The notes under the pieces are model-generated. The model saw only the letters and a list, made by a program, of their open reading frames with translations. It was not told the origin of the DNA and did not search any database. Of a DNA stretch of 64,000 nt, positions 54,900 through 64,000 are shown in pieces (position 1 is the stretch's first letter; each line of letters starts with the position of its first letter). Source of the DNA: Nematopogon swammerdamellus (Eukaryota > Arthropoda > Insecta > Lepidoptera > Adelidae); contig OX336353.1 of assembly GCA_946902875.1 (NCBI GenBank), positions 20,349,151 through 20,413,150 on the forward strand, given 5' to 3'. A program made the translations under genes and the position numbers.

Positions 54900-56450
54900 G
54901 CTACTTAATCCATAGTTACTTACTTTGATCGAGGGTTATCCTCTTCCTGAACGCAGATCGGCCTTCGGCCTCACCCATAGTATATACTTACTTTCACCGA
55001 GATGGTTTATAGCCTTCGGCCTCACCCTCAGTTACTTACTTTCTTCGAGAAGTTTTATAGCATTCCTGAACGCAGCTCGGCCTTCGGCCTCGCCCTTAGT
55101 TACTTACTTTCTTCGAGAAGGTTTATGGTCTTCCTGAATGCAGCTCGGCCTTCGGCCTCGCCTTCAGTTACTTACTTTCTTCGAGTAGGTTTATAGTCTT
55201 CCTGAACGCAGCTCGGCCTTCGGCCTCGCCCTTAGTTACTTACTTTCTTCGAGAAGGTTTATGGTCTTCCTGAACGTAGCTCGGCCTTCGGCCTCGCCCT
55301 TAATTACTTACTTTATTAGATAAGGTTTATCGTCTTTCTTAACGCAGATCGGCCTTCGGCCTCGCCCTTTGTTACTTACTTTCTTTGAGAAGGTTTATAG
55401 TCTTTCTGAACGCAGCTCGGCTTTCGGCCTCGCCCTTAGTTACTTACTTTCTTCGAGAAGGTTTCATGGTCTTCCTGAACGCAGCTCGGCCTTCGGCCTA
55501 GCCCTTAGTTACTTACTTTCTTTGAGAAGGTTTATGATCTTCCTGAACGCAGCTCGTCCTTCGGCCTCGCCCTCAGTTACTTACTGTCTTCGAGAAGGTT
55601 CATGGTCTTTCTGAACGCAGCTCGGCCTTCGGCCTCGCCCTTAGTTACTTACTTTCTTCGAGAAGGTTTATAGTCTTCCTGGACGGAGCTTGGCCTTCGG
55701 CCTCGCCCTCAGTTACTTACTTTCTTCGAGAAGGTTTATATAGTGTTCCTGAACGCAGCTCGGCCTTCGGCCTCGCCCTTAATTACTTACTTTCTTAGAT
55801 AAGGTTTATCGTCTCCCTGAACGCAGCTCGGCCTTCGGCCTCGCCCTTTGTTACTTACTTTCTTTGAAAAGGTTTATAGTCTTTCTGAACGCAGCTCGGT
55901 CTTCGGCCTCGTCCTTAGTTACTTACTTTCTTAGATAAGGTTTATCGCCTTCCTGAACGCAGCTCGGCCTTCGGCCTCGCCCTCAGTTACTTACTGTCTT
56001 CGAGAAGGTTCATGGTCTTTCTGAACGCAGCTCGGCCTTCGGCCTCGCCCTTAGTTACTTACTTTCGTCGAGATGGTTTATAGTCTTCCTGAACGCAGCT
56101 CGGCCTTCGGCCTCGCCCTCAGTTACTTACTGTCTTCGAGAAGATTTATGGTCTTCCTGAACGCAGCTCGGCCTTCGGCCTCGCCCTTAGTTACTTACTT
56201 TTTCGAGAAGGTTTATCGTCTTCCTGAACGCACATCGGCCTTCGGCTTCGCCCTTAATTACTTACTTTCTCAGATAAGGTTTATCGTCTTCCTGAACGCA
56301 GCTCGGCCTTCGGCCTCGCCCTCAGTTACTTACTTTCTACGAGAACATTTATTATCTTTCTAGAATACAGTTCAGCCTGAAGTTACGCCGTTACAGTGCA
56401 GCCTCGCCGTTAGCTACTTACTTTATTTGAGAAGGTTTATGGTATACTTA
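54900..56450. repeat. ~79-bp tandem array (about 20 units) inside the Helitron
   Basis: The unit is AGTTACTTACTTTCTTCGAG, AAGGTTTATAGTCTTCCTGA, ACGCAGCTCGGCCTTCGGCC, TCGCCCTT. CGGCCTTCGGCC is palindromic. Open frames through the array are repeat artefacts. Confidence 0.9.
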
Positions 56451-56565
56451 CTGTCTTCTTTGAAATACGAGTTTCACGCGAGCGGAGCCGCGGGCTCAGC
56501 TAGTATTACTATATGTGCTGAATGTGCTGCCTGTATGCTTGCAATGAAGGGATGACCTCATATTC

Positions 56566-56712
56566 ATCTCATGGGTGACTGTGCCGAGGGATCAATGTTG
56601 CAGTCGACAGTCAAAATCACCTCTCCTCATGAAACCACGCTCAGTTAGGCACCATGCCAGCAGATTTGCAGACTGTTGTTATGCTAGGTTATAGCCTGTT
56701 AATACGACGTTG
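56566..56712 (-). repeat. LINE D 3' UTR fragment
   Basis: The complement of GCGTGGTTTCATGAGGAGAG and CCTGTTAATACGACGTT match 37060-37212. Confidence 0.7.
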
Positions 56713-57020
56713 GATACTTGACCTCTGACCGTTGAGGCTGACCGAGGTTCGAATTCCTCGTAAAACTGTAGGTCCCTTCCCTCCTAATCTTACTTGGTGG
56801 TAGGGTTTATTTAACCCGCCCGCGTTGGTACCACCGCACTGAATGAAACGTCGGTCGAAACGGCTATGTAAATAGTTTGTGTTTTCCGACCAGTTCAGTG
56901 TAGCCGGCACGATCAAAGGGGGAAGCACTGACATGGCACCTAGTTCACCCGGTATTATGGGCTGACATCACGGACGTTGTAGGTGATGTAGCCAACCGAG
57001 TCAGTTTCCATAAAAAAAAA
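56713..57020 (+). mobile_element. SINE A, head partly kept
   Basis: GACCGTTGAGGCTGACCGAG, B-box GGTTCGAATTCC, core, tail and poly(A) at 57012-57020. It abuts LINE D 3' sequence. Confidence 0.8.
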
Positions 57021-57284
57021 TTACTTCTAAGAGTAGTGGTCCTGATCGAGTTCCAGCCATAGTGGTCAAGATTTGTGCTCCTGAGTTGACATCGATCGTC
57101 TCCCGTCTTTTCCGTCTCTCCTTCGGCAGTCTACTTTGCCCTTCTGTAACGTTTCGATTGAGCTTCATATTATAGTGCGGTGGTACAGTCCCGACTGGGC
57201 TTAACCTTATCATCTAGCCAGGAAAGGGAAGGAACCTAACGTTTTACATGGAAAGCACGGAGCAACTCTGGTTTTATTTAGATA

Positions 57285-58061
57285 CTAGCTTTCGCCCGCT
57301 GGCTTCGCTCGCATGAAATTCGTATTTAAAAAGAAGAAAGTGTGAACCCGTTACCGTACCTTTATTTCGGCGCGCGGAATTATTCGGTTTGTATTATATT
57401 CACATCTTAGCGTAATCGGAACTGAATTTTATTTAGCCTTTCCTGTGTCACGTATAGTTAGTGTTTGTACTAAGTTTTATCGAATTCGGATGATCGGTTT
57501 AAGAGTTATGGAGGAACATACATACATACAGAAGAGATTTATAAAAATTGTCAATTTAGTTTTAGTATCATATAAATAAAGTCTACAAACGCAATCAATC
57601 AATCAATCAATATCAATATCAATCAATCAATACTAATAATAAATCTGTAAGGGATGGTCATGGAGTAAGTTACTTTGTTTTATGAGATACTGCGGTTGTA
57701 GACTCTGTGTATGATACTAAAACGCAATTGACGGTTTTTAGAAATCTTTTCTGTATGTATGTTCCTCCATAACTCTTAAACTAATCATCCGAATTCGATG
57801 AAACATAGTACACGCACATTTAGCTATACGAGGCACAGGATAGGCTAAATAAAATTCAGTTCCGGTTACGCTAAGATGTGGCTCTTATACAAACCGAGCA
57901 CGCCGAAATAAAGGTACACGGTAGTGGGCTTCCTTAGGTACGTTCTTTTTTTTAAATACGAATTTCACGCGAGCGAAACCGCGGGCAAAAGCTAGTATCT
58001 CATAAAACAAAGTAACTTACTCCATGACCACCCTTAAAGATTTATTATTAGTATTGATGCC
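57285..58061. mobile_element. Inverted pair of Helitron-like ends in a foldback
   Basis: 57285-57590 and 57705-57995 are inverted copies, each ending in CTAG next to CGCCCGC/GCGGGC and sharing ATTTTATTTAGCCTWTCCTG. Outside the second copy, arms 57626-57692 and 57996-58061 (ACTAATAATAAATCTGTAAG and its complement) pair over about 65 bp. Confidence 0.65.
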
Positions 58062-58336
58062 AACTCCCTCAAAAGGCAATCCTATTTTCGAAATGATTGC
58101 ACACTTAGGGATTGCCTTATTGCGTAGGTATCGTATCGTGTCGGTGAAAGCAATATGCAAGCTTGTCAAACAATAAACTAGTCCTGTCTTTAGCGGGAGT
58201 CAACTCGTAGAACCAGTCTCCGCACAAATTATTGCCACAACCATTATATACACTGTACGTGATTATTATTGAGTGATGTGACGTTCTCTGTGTAATAAAT
58301 ATTTTTCTTACTCTTACTCTTACTCTGTGTGGTTGT

Positions 58337-58700
58337 TAGGGTTCCGTATCCGGTACTAAGCCTATGTCGTATATCTGTCCGTCCGTCCGTCTGTCCGAGG
58401 GCTTTATCTCTTGAACCGTAATAGGTAGCCCATTGAAATTTTCACAGAATATGTGTTTTATGGCCGATATAACAACAAATAAGAAAAATAAAAAAATTCA
58501 TGGGGTTCCCATAGAAGAAACCAAAAAGTGTATGCGCCATCTACAGAATAGAGCATGAAGCATTTTAACGAATCATGAATTTGAACTAATTTGAAGCATT
58601 TCATAACATTTCACGCCATACATGGCGTGAGTGGCGCTAACCATGACATGGCGATACGGAACCCTCGGTGCGCGAGTTCGACTCGCATTTGGCCGGTTTT
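58337..58700. repeat. GGTTCCGTA-family repeat, well preserved
   Basis: AGGGTTCCGTATCCGGTAC, (GTCC)n, ACCGTAATAGGTAGCCC, CGCCATCTACAG, CATACATGGCGTGAGTGGC and GACTCGCATTTGGCCGG in order. Confidence 0.75.
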
Positions 58701-59454
58701 TATATTTTTAGGGCTTTAGCAGACAAAAATGATTACTATGCATTGAATAGAATAGTAACACTTTATTACACACAATTCAGAGAAAAACATGAATGAGACA
58801 AAAGAAAATACAGGAGTGCGGAAAGACGGGCTAAGTTTACTATAATATACTGGTCCTTGGTTAATAATGTCTTTTTGTTGTTTAATGTTTAAAAAAAAAA
58901 GGAGTAAAGGCCAATGGTTTAATTTTTATTTGCTTTATAACAGTTTTTGGATGCAACAAAGCCATGAAAATTTAAAAGTCTTTTTTTTTAAGATTTTTCA
59001 AAATGGCAAAATGTTATTTCAACTTTCAGAAAAAAATAAATTTCATTTGACTGTTGAAATAACTTACCAAATAAATGTTTGTTATTATTCATACAAAAAA
59101 AATACAGTATAATGTAAATGTTGAAACATATTGCTTATAAATAATGACACACACTGCACTCACAGTAGAAGAACACAGTACTCAGACATCCGTCCTGTCC
59201 ACTGCATGCTAATCAACAAAAGTAATTTGCGCAGCTCGGAGTGAGTTTAACGATTCCCTCTCCGGCCCATTCCTCGACACAGGATAGAATATATTATTGC
59301 TTCGAGAGGTGTGCAAAAGTTTTAATTGAACAGAATAATTGAGGAAATTTACAGCTCGTAGTCATACCTAATCTATATTTTTTTTTCATTTATGTCATGC
59401 ATGAGCAATTTCGTTTATTTTCAAAATGTGCCTAAATAAAAATGTTATATAAAA

Positions 59455-59765
59455 AAAACTGGCCAAGTGCGAGTTGAACTTCCGCACCTAGAGGGTTCCA
59501 TATCGCCATGTAGGTCAGCGCCGCTCACGCCATCTATGGCGTGTTTTTTCGGTATAGATGGCGCACATACACTTTTTAGTTTTTTCTATGTAAATCCCCG
59601 TAAATTTTTGACTTTTTCTTATTTTTTATTATTTGTTATTCGGCCATAATAACACATATTCTGTGAAAATTTCAACGGGCTACCTCAAGAAATGCAGCCC
59701 TCGGACAGACAGACGGCGTAGGCTTAGTAATAGGTTCCCGTACCGGATACGGAACCCTAAAAATG
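59455..59765. repeat. GGTTCCGTA-family repeat, inverted
   Basis: Same landmarks as 58337-58700 in reverse order. Confidence 0.7.
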
Positions 59766-59863
59766 CAATGTACACCACAGATCAGAGAAGTAATAGCTAG
59801 TGGTCCATCAAAAGCATTCTGTATGAATGATACACGGTGTCTCCAAAATTCCTAAATCAATCA

Positions 59864-59962
59864 ATCTGCTGGCATGGCACCTACCTGAGCGTGGGTTCGC
59901 GAGGAGAGGTGATTTGGCTCTGTCGACTGCACCATTGGTCTCTCGGCACAGCCACCCATGCT
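59864..59962 (+). repeat. LINE D 3' tail fragment
   Basis: GCATGGCACCTACCTGAGCG through CACAGCCACCCATGCTGG. Confidence 0.65.
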
Positions 59963-60342
59963 GGGTGGTGGGAATAAGTTCCTCTCTTGAATCTGCTGTC
60001 CACACTCTCTCTCTCTCTTCTTTTTTTTCCAGCTCAAAAACTCTTTTGTCTTTTTGGCTTATTCACACATCTTTAGTGCTACCAATGCTAGGCTAGCGTA
60101 TGCTTTCACTGTTGGTACGTTGGTACCTCCACGGTAATGATGGTGTTTCGGGTAAAGCTTTTACAATAATTTGTTATGAGTACTTTATTTTGAAATATTT
60201 GTACTATCTCAATGTTTGACACTTAGAAATGAGGTTGCTTTTCGAGTTGTTATCTTCTCTTTCAAAACCACTAAACGGATTTTCACATTTTAGGCTCACT
60301 AGTTTGTTATATAAAATTATATACTACATTAGATTTAGGTAC

Positions 60343-60422
60343 CGTGTGGGGTCGGTACTTAAAAAGAATAGCCCCACTGCATCTCTCCCCGTCGCATGTC
60401 GTAAAAGTCGACTAAGGGATAA
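60343..60422 (+). repeat. Head 2 fragment
   Basis: CCGTGTGGGGTCGGTACTT to GTCGACTAAGGGATAAG, then directly followed by a full SINE A. Confidence 0.75.
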
Positions 60423-60430
60423 GAAAATTC

Positions 60431-60818
60431 GTCAGCCTCGGTAGCTCAGTGGCGCGGTTGGTTAGTCAACTGTTTTTAAGCAACGCTGAGCGCGGTCAGT
60501 GATTGGATGGGTGACCGCTCGACCGTTGGAGGCTGACCGTGGTTCGGATTCCACGTTAAACTGTAGGTCTCTTCCCTTCTTACCTTACTAGGTGGTAGGG
60601 TTTATCCCGGCCGGGTTGGTACCACCGCACTGAACGAAACGTCGGTCGAAACGGCTATGTAAATAGTTCGTGTTTTCCGTCCAGTTTAGTGTAGCCGACA
60701 TGAAATGAAGGGAAGCACTGACATGGCACCTAGTTCACCCTGTGTTATGGGCTGACATCACGGATGTTGTAGGTGATGTAGCCAACCGTGTCAGGTTCCA
60801 TAAAAAAAAAAAAAAAAA
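60431..60818 (+). mobile_element. SINE A, full-length with chimeric tRNA/5S head
   Basis: GTCAGCCTCGGTAGCTCAG, 5S-like TTTAAGCAACGCTGAGCG and GATTGGATGGGTGACCGC, GAGGCTGAC closing the head stem, GGTTCGGATTCC, core, tail and poly(A) 60802-60818. The best preserved copy. Confidence 0.9.
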
Positions 60819-61505
60819 GATTTATAATATAATTTACTACATTAGGGCGTTCATTTTACATCAAATCTATGGCGTGTAATAAAATTGTTTTGTTTATATT
60901 CATCTTTTATATAACAATTTTTGAATTGGTTTTATAGTGACAAGCGTGCTCGCAAGCGTGACAGACAGACTCACTTGTGCACAACCTTAACTTCACAAAC
61001 GAATAGATTATGTATATCTATTTCATACCATTCATCTAGGAATTTTCCAATTTTGACACGATGCCAGAATGGTAACTGTGCAAGCTTTTCCGTGATATAG
61101 TATACTAATCTTGACGCGCGCCCGCAATGGGTCTGACAATCTGTGCACACTTGGAATGTATGCATCGATACTTTCTGAATTCTAAATATATCCCGCTTGA
61201 CCTAATTTGGCTGCGAACAGTCCAATGGTGGTCTATGCCAGATGCGATAATTATTATAATGGCGCTTTTTCAGTTTTTATGTAAAATTTATTGTTATGTT
61301 TTAAACACCTTACAAAAATAAAAACTATGGGAAAATTATTCAATTGAGATGTGATAAAATAATACATCTTAGGCATTAAACAAATATTTTTAATTGGCAT
61401 TTTATTAAATGTTGTATTATACAAAATGAAAAAAATAATATACACATACATTCAGGCTACTTCCCTCTGTATATTTTTTCCTTTGTATATTATTCCCTTT
61501 GTATA

Positions 61506-61619
61506 TTTTTTTTATGTAAACTGACACGGCTGGCTAAATCACCTACAACATCCGTGATGTCAGCCCATAACACCGGGTGAACTTGGTGCCACGTCAGTGC
61601 CTCCCTTAGGTCGTGCCAG
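61506..61619 (-). mobile_element. SINE A tail fragment
   Basis: Complement of the tail through GGTGCCACGTCAGTGCC; the core is missing. Confidence 0.75.
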
Positions 61620-61634
61620 TATTCGACAGAAGAG

Positions 61635-61862
61635 CTATTCTTCGAACGGCACAATTTTCTAAATCGTTCTTGTGTCGCACTGCAAAGGTGTGGAACGAAT
61701 TTTCCGAGAATATCTTTCCCTACTCGGACCTGGGTTAATGACCTTTCTTCAACGACTTAGTTCGCCTACAAGCCGGACTGGCACCTCTTCGGGCGTGAAA
61801 TTGGCAGTATCTGAGGGTCCGATCTCGGGCACAGCCACCCAGTTTGGTTGCAATAAAAAAAC
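61635..61862 (+). pseudogene. LINE C-terminal fragment with 3' tail
   Basis: The frame reads SFLCRTAKVWNEFSENIFPY, then untranslated CACAGCCACCCAGTTTGG and an A-rich end, like LINE D but diverged. Confidence 0.65.
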
Positions 61863-61947
61863 ATTAATTAATTGCGTACCTTGGATGCCAGAGCCTTTTT
61901 TCCAGGATTGCCATCGAGAATTTAGATCTAGCTAGCTAGACCCATCT

Positions 61948-62158
61948 TGTAGCCGACTGGGTTGTTACCACCGTACTGGATGTATGATGGCCGCATAGCA
62001 GCCTCGGTTGTGTTCCCTCTAGTCCAGTATAGCCAGCAATCCAGGGAAGTTTCCGGTATGGCACCTACCTTCTCGGAGGTGATATTGGCTGGTCGGAGCA
62101 TGCGCTTTAGCCCAGCTCCAACTCAGCCACCCATACCGGATTACATAAAAAAAAAAAA
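61948..62158 (+). mobile_element. SINE B, 3' half
   Basis: TGTAGCCGACTGGGTTG to CCGGATTACATAAA and poly(A). Confidence 0.8.
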
Positions 62159-62374
62159 TCTTGATGACGAAAACGTCCGCGGACTCTTCCGTGCCCAGTT
62201 CCGTGACAAGCGGCCGTTTCGCAGTACCTACTTTCTTATTGACATGCTCCAAAAATACACCGAACTCTTGGCAAAATGCACAGGCCGTTAAAATCGCTAT
62301 CAGCCACATATTACGTTTACGATATTTATGTTAGTATCTATCTACCTTGCGACTTTTAGCTGAATTTGAATGAA

Positions 62375-62720
62375 AAAAAAAACCGGTCAAGTGCGAGTCT
62401 GACTCGCGCACCGAAGGTTCCGTACCACCGCGTAATTGGCCGGTTTTTATTATTTGTTGTTTTACCTTAAAGTTTGCACTATAATCAAATCACACCAAAT
62501 TTGACTCTTGTATGTATTGCCGTTTTTACGATAGACCAAAAGCGGAACTCCCTTAATTTAAAACTTTTTTTTAAGATTTTTTTTGGATATCCGCCATAAT
62601 AACACATATTTTGTGAAAGTCTAAACCGGCTACGTATTATAGTTCAAAAGATGCAACCATTTAATTAAAGATAGGACACATGGACAGACTAGGTTTCCGT
62701 ATGGATACGGAAACCTAAAA
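62375..62720. repeat. GGTTCCGTA-family repeat, decayed
   Basis: ACCGGTCAAGTGCGAGTCTG, AAGGTTCCGTACC and TATGGATACGGAAACCTA landmarks with deletions. Confidence 0.6.
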
Positions 62721-62744
62721 TCCATGTTCATGTGTCATGTCATG

Positions 62745-62965
62745 AGTGTGGTCAGCTTTTGGATGACCAGGTCTCCGACCGTTGTGGTTGGCCGTGGTTC
62801 GAATTCCACGTGAAGCTGTTACATATATACATAATAAGGTAAGGGGGGGCTTAACCCGTCTGGATTGGTACAATCGCACTGAATGAAGTGAAGTTATGAA
62901 AATAGTTCGTGTTTTCCGTCCAGTTCAATGTAGCCGACACGACCAAAGGTAAGCAATGACACAGA
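62745..62965 (+). mobile_element. SINE A, decayed
   Basis: GTGGTTCGAATTCCACGTG, TAAGGGGGGGCTTAACCCG and TCCGTCCAGTTCAATGTAGC. The tail is replaced by unrelated sequence. Confidence 0.65.
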
Positions 62966-63299
62966 ACCTCGCTGACACTGACTGGTATAGGCAAGCTAAA
63001 ATGACGTGACCGTCAGTCACCTTTCGTAGGATTTTATGCTCCCCGAAATTTAGACATAATATTTAGGTTTATAGCCAAAATGTTCATCATAGTTTGCTGA
63101 AACCGTAAGAATAACCCGTAATGTACGGAGGAATAACACGTACTGACTCCAGAATGATAATAAACAATAGCGATGCGTTGCTTCTGCTAAATCGAAACAT
63201 CGCGCTGCTTCCGTGATAGCTAGCCAAACACTAACCAATTAGCATATAACAACCTATTCTAGTTACAACATAACAGCTGTTCGCCTATCCAGCTCCGAG

Positions 63300-63560
63300 G
63301 CATAGTTAAACCACACAAGTTAGCCGTCTTCATACAAACGCGCCGATTTCGCACTCACACAAGCGCGCGCCTGCGCACGCTGTCTGTACACAACCACTAC
63401 ATGCATTCTCACTGTATCTCGCGCGTAGTCAGTGATGGTCGGCCCGCCCCCGCGCTCGGTGACGCACACCACACCACGTGACGGCCGCTGCCTGCCGCCT
63501 GCCGCTTCCCGATAGAAAGTATTATTGTGTATTCGAATTTTATTTTATTGCACTAACATA
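63300..63560 (+). promoter_or_regulatory. CpG-rich 5' region of the THAP gene
   Basis: Composition turns GC/CpG-rich with CCGCCTGCCGC-type runs before the ATG, as at the MTA1-like promoter. No TATA box is obvious. Confidence 0.45.
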
Positions 63561-63655
63561 ATGGCTCCGCGTTTCTGCAGTGTGTACGGCTGCATGAATA
63601 AATCAGGCTCGAATCGCGAGTTAACATTATTCTCATTACCTGCTCCCATCGAAAG
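63561..63655 (+). CDS. First coding exon of a THAP zinc-finger protein
   Basis: ATG at 63561 encodes MAPRFCSVYGCMNKSGSNRE then LTLFSLPAPIER, followed by donor GTAAGT after 63655 (phase 2). C-x4-C with F and P at the right distances is the N-terminal half of a THAP domain, a C2CH DNA-binding zinc finger shared by host regulators and P-element transposases. The second Cys-His pair and the rest of the protein lie beyond the window. Whether this is a host gene or a domesticated or intact P-type transposase cannot be told from one exon. The CpG-rich promoter favours a host gene. Confidence 0.8.
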
Positions 63656-64000
63656 GTAAGTAACATAAAAATATTATTAAAGTATGTAGTTAAATTATGT
63701 AAGTTATTAATACGAGTAGGTACTAAGCGAAGGAATTGACTTGAGACCTGGCTCGGTAACGTCAGAGCAAAGTACCTATTAGTATTTAATTATAGTATTA
63801 ATTAGTTATAAATAGGTAGGTACTAGCTGCAAAAACCATTCGCGAACCCCGGCATCGGGCGCGGCCGCGCGGCGCACGCGAAGGCCGCGCCGTGCGCGGG
63901 CCCGCGGTTGTCGACTTGTTCAGACTTGTTAGAGATACCACGCACAACGCAATTTCGCGCGGTTTTGTCTTCTATAAATGGCCACGAGCAATGACTGCGA
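63656..64000 (+). other. Intron 1 of the THAP gene (start)
   Basis: AT-rich, then a CpG-rich block from about 63835 (CGGGCGCGGCCGCGCGGCG). No exon recognised before the window ends. Confidence 0.5.

Larger units (their letters stand above)
53371..56503 (+). mobile_element. 3.1-kb non-autonomous Helitron
   Basis: The 5' end TCCATACTAATATTATAAAT and the 3' end GCGAGCGGAGCCGCGGGCTC with AGCTAG fit Helitrons: 5' TC, GC-rich hairpin near the end, CTRR terminus. The flanks are A (53370) and T (56504), the expected AT target. The interior has two copies of a GGAGATGAAYTGCATCCTGA module and a long tandem array. No Rep/helicase. Confidence 0.8.
48795..63560. other. Probable MTA1-like intron 1 / intergenic stretch
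   Basis: No coding exon was recognised. 48795-49150 is a CpG-rich continuation. Beyond it lie a foldback hAT (49548), a dispersed repeat (50283), SINE B copies (50853, 51470), a LINE (52234), a Helitron (53371), inverted Helitron-like ends (57285) and further SINE and LINE pieces to 62965. In 49151-49540, 52836-53370, 58701-59454, 60819-61505 and 62966-63560 nothing specific was seen. Confidence 0.6.

Noticed and set aside
54925..56363. Several open frames of 60-96 codons with repeated Pro/Ser/Ala/Leu patterns
   Set aside because: They are translations of the ~79-bp tandem array in the Helitron. The same words appear in several frames and there are no gene signals.

Overview
The window looks like nuclear DNA of a moth or butterfly (Lepidoptera). 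The evidence is split genes with GT-AG introns in an AT-rich background, several tRNA-derived SINE families, a Helitron with the 5' and 3' ends usual in Lepidoptera, BEL/Pao and RTE-, CR1-, Jockey- and RLE-type retroelements, and protein matches to animal genes. No species can be named from sequence alone.

The backbone is one gene on the minus strand. All 13 coding exons of Sec23, the COPII coat subunit and GTPase activator of Sar1, can be placed from the start codon at 45164 to the stop codon at 331. Splice phases agree throughout and the product is 768 residues, close to the ~765-768 of other Sec23 proteins. Exons make up only 2.3 kb of 44.8 kb. The introns hold most of the mobile DNA. Intron 11 also contains an unrelated four-exon gene on the plus strand (9231-11855, product unknown, with a 13-residue repeat). 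Intron 7 holds a 6.57-kb BEL/Pao retrotransposon with an open 2084-codon frame and identical 123-bp LTRs. It sits inside a palindromic MITE, which lies inside a hAT-like element with its own 8-bp target duplication. Next to exon 7 is a 29-copy minisatellite whose repeat unit includes the exon's own 5' splice site.

Right of Sec23 lies a 3.5-kb gap full of small palindromic elements, then a GC-rich promoter-like block. There a 28-nt coding first exon of an MTA1-like gene (NuRD subunit) starts on the plus strand, head-to-head with Sec23. From 48.8 to 63.5 kb no coding exon was recognised. This stretch, probably MTA1-like intron 1, contains foldback hAT elements, SINEs, a 3.1-kb Helitron with a ~79-bp tandem array, and LINE ends. 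At 63561 a second GC-rich block carries the first exon of a THAP zinc-finger gene.

The repeats interlock. SINE family A has a head made of tRNA A/B boxes around a 5S rRNA-like control region. Some copies carry another head that also appears on two other bodies. SINE families A and B share a central core, and the tail of family B resembles the 3' end of a LINE present in the window. Many insertions are nested with visible target duplications, so their relative ages can be read.

Limits: no alignment, folding or database search was run. Family names rest on recognised motifs, and boundaries of decayed repeats are approximate.
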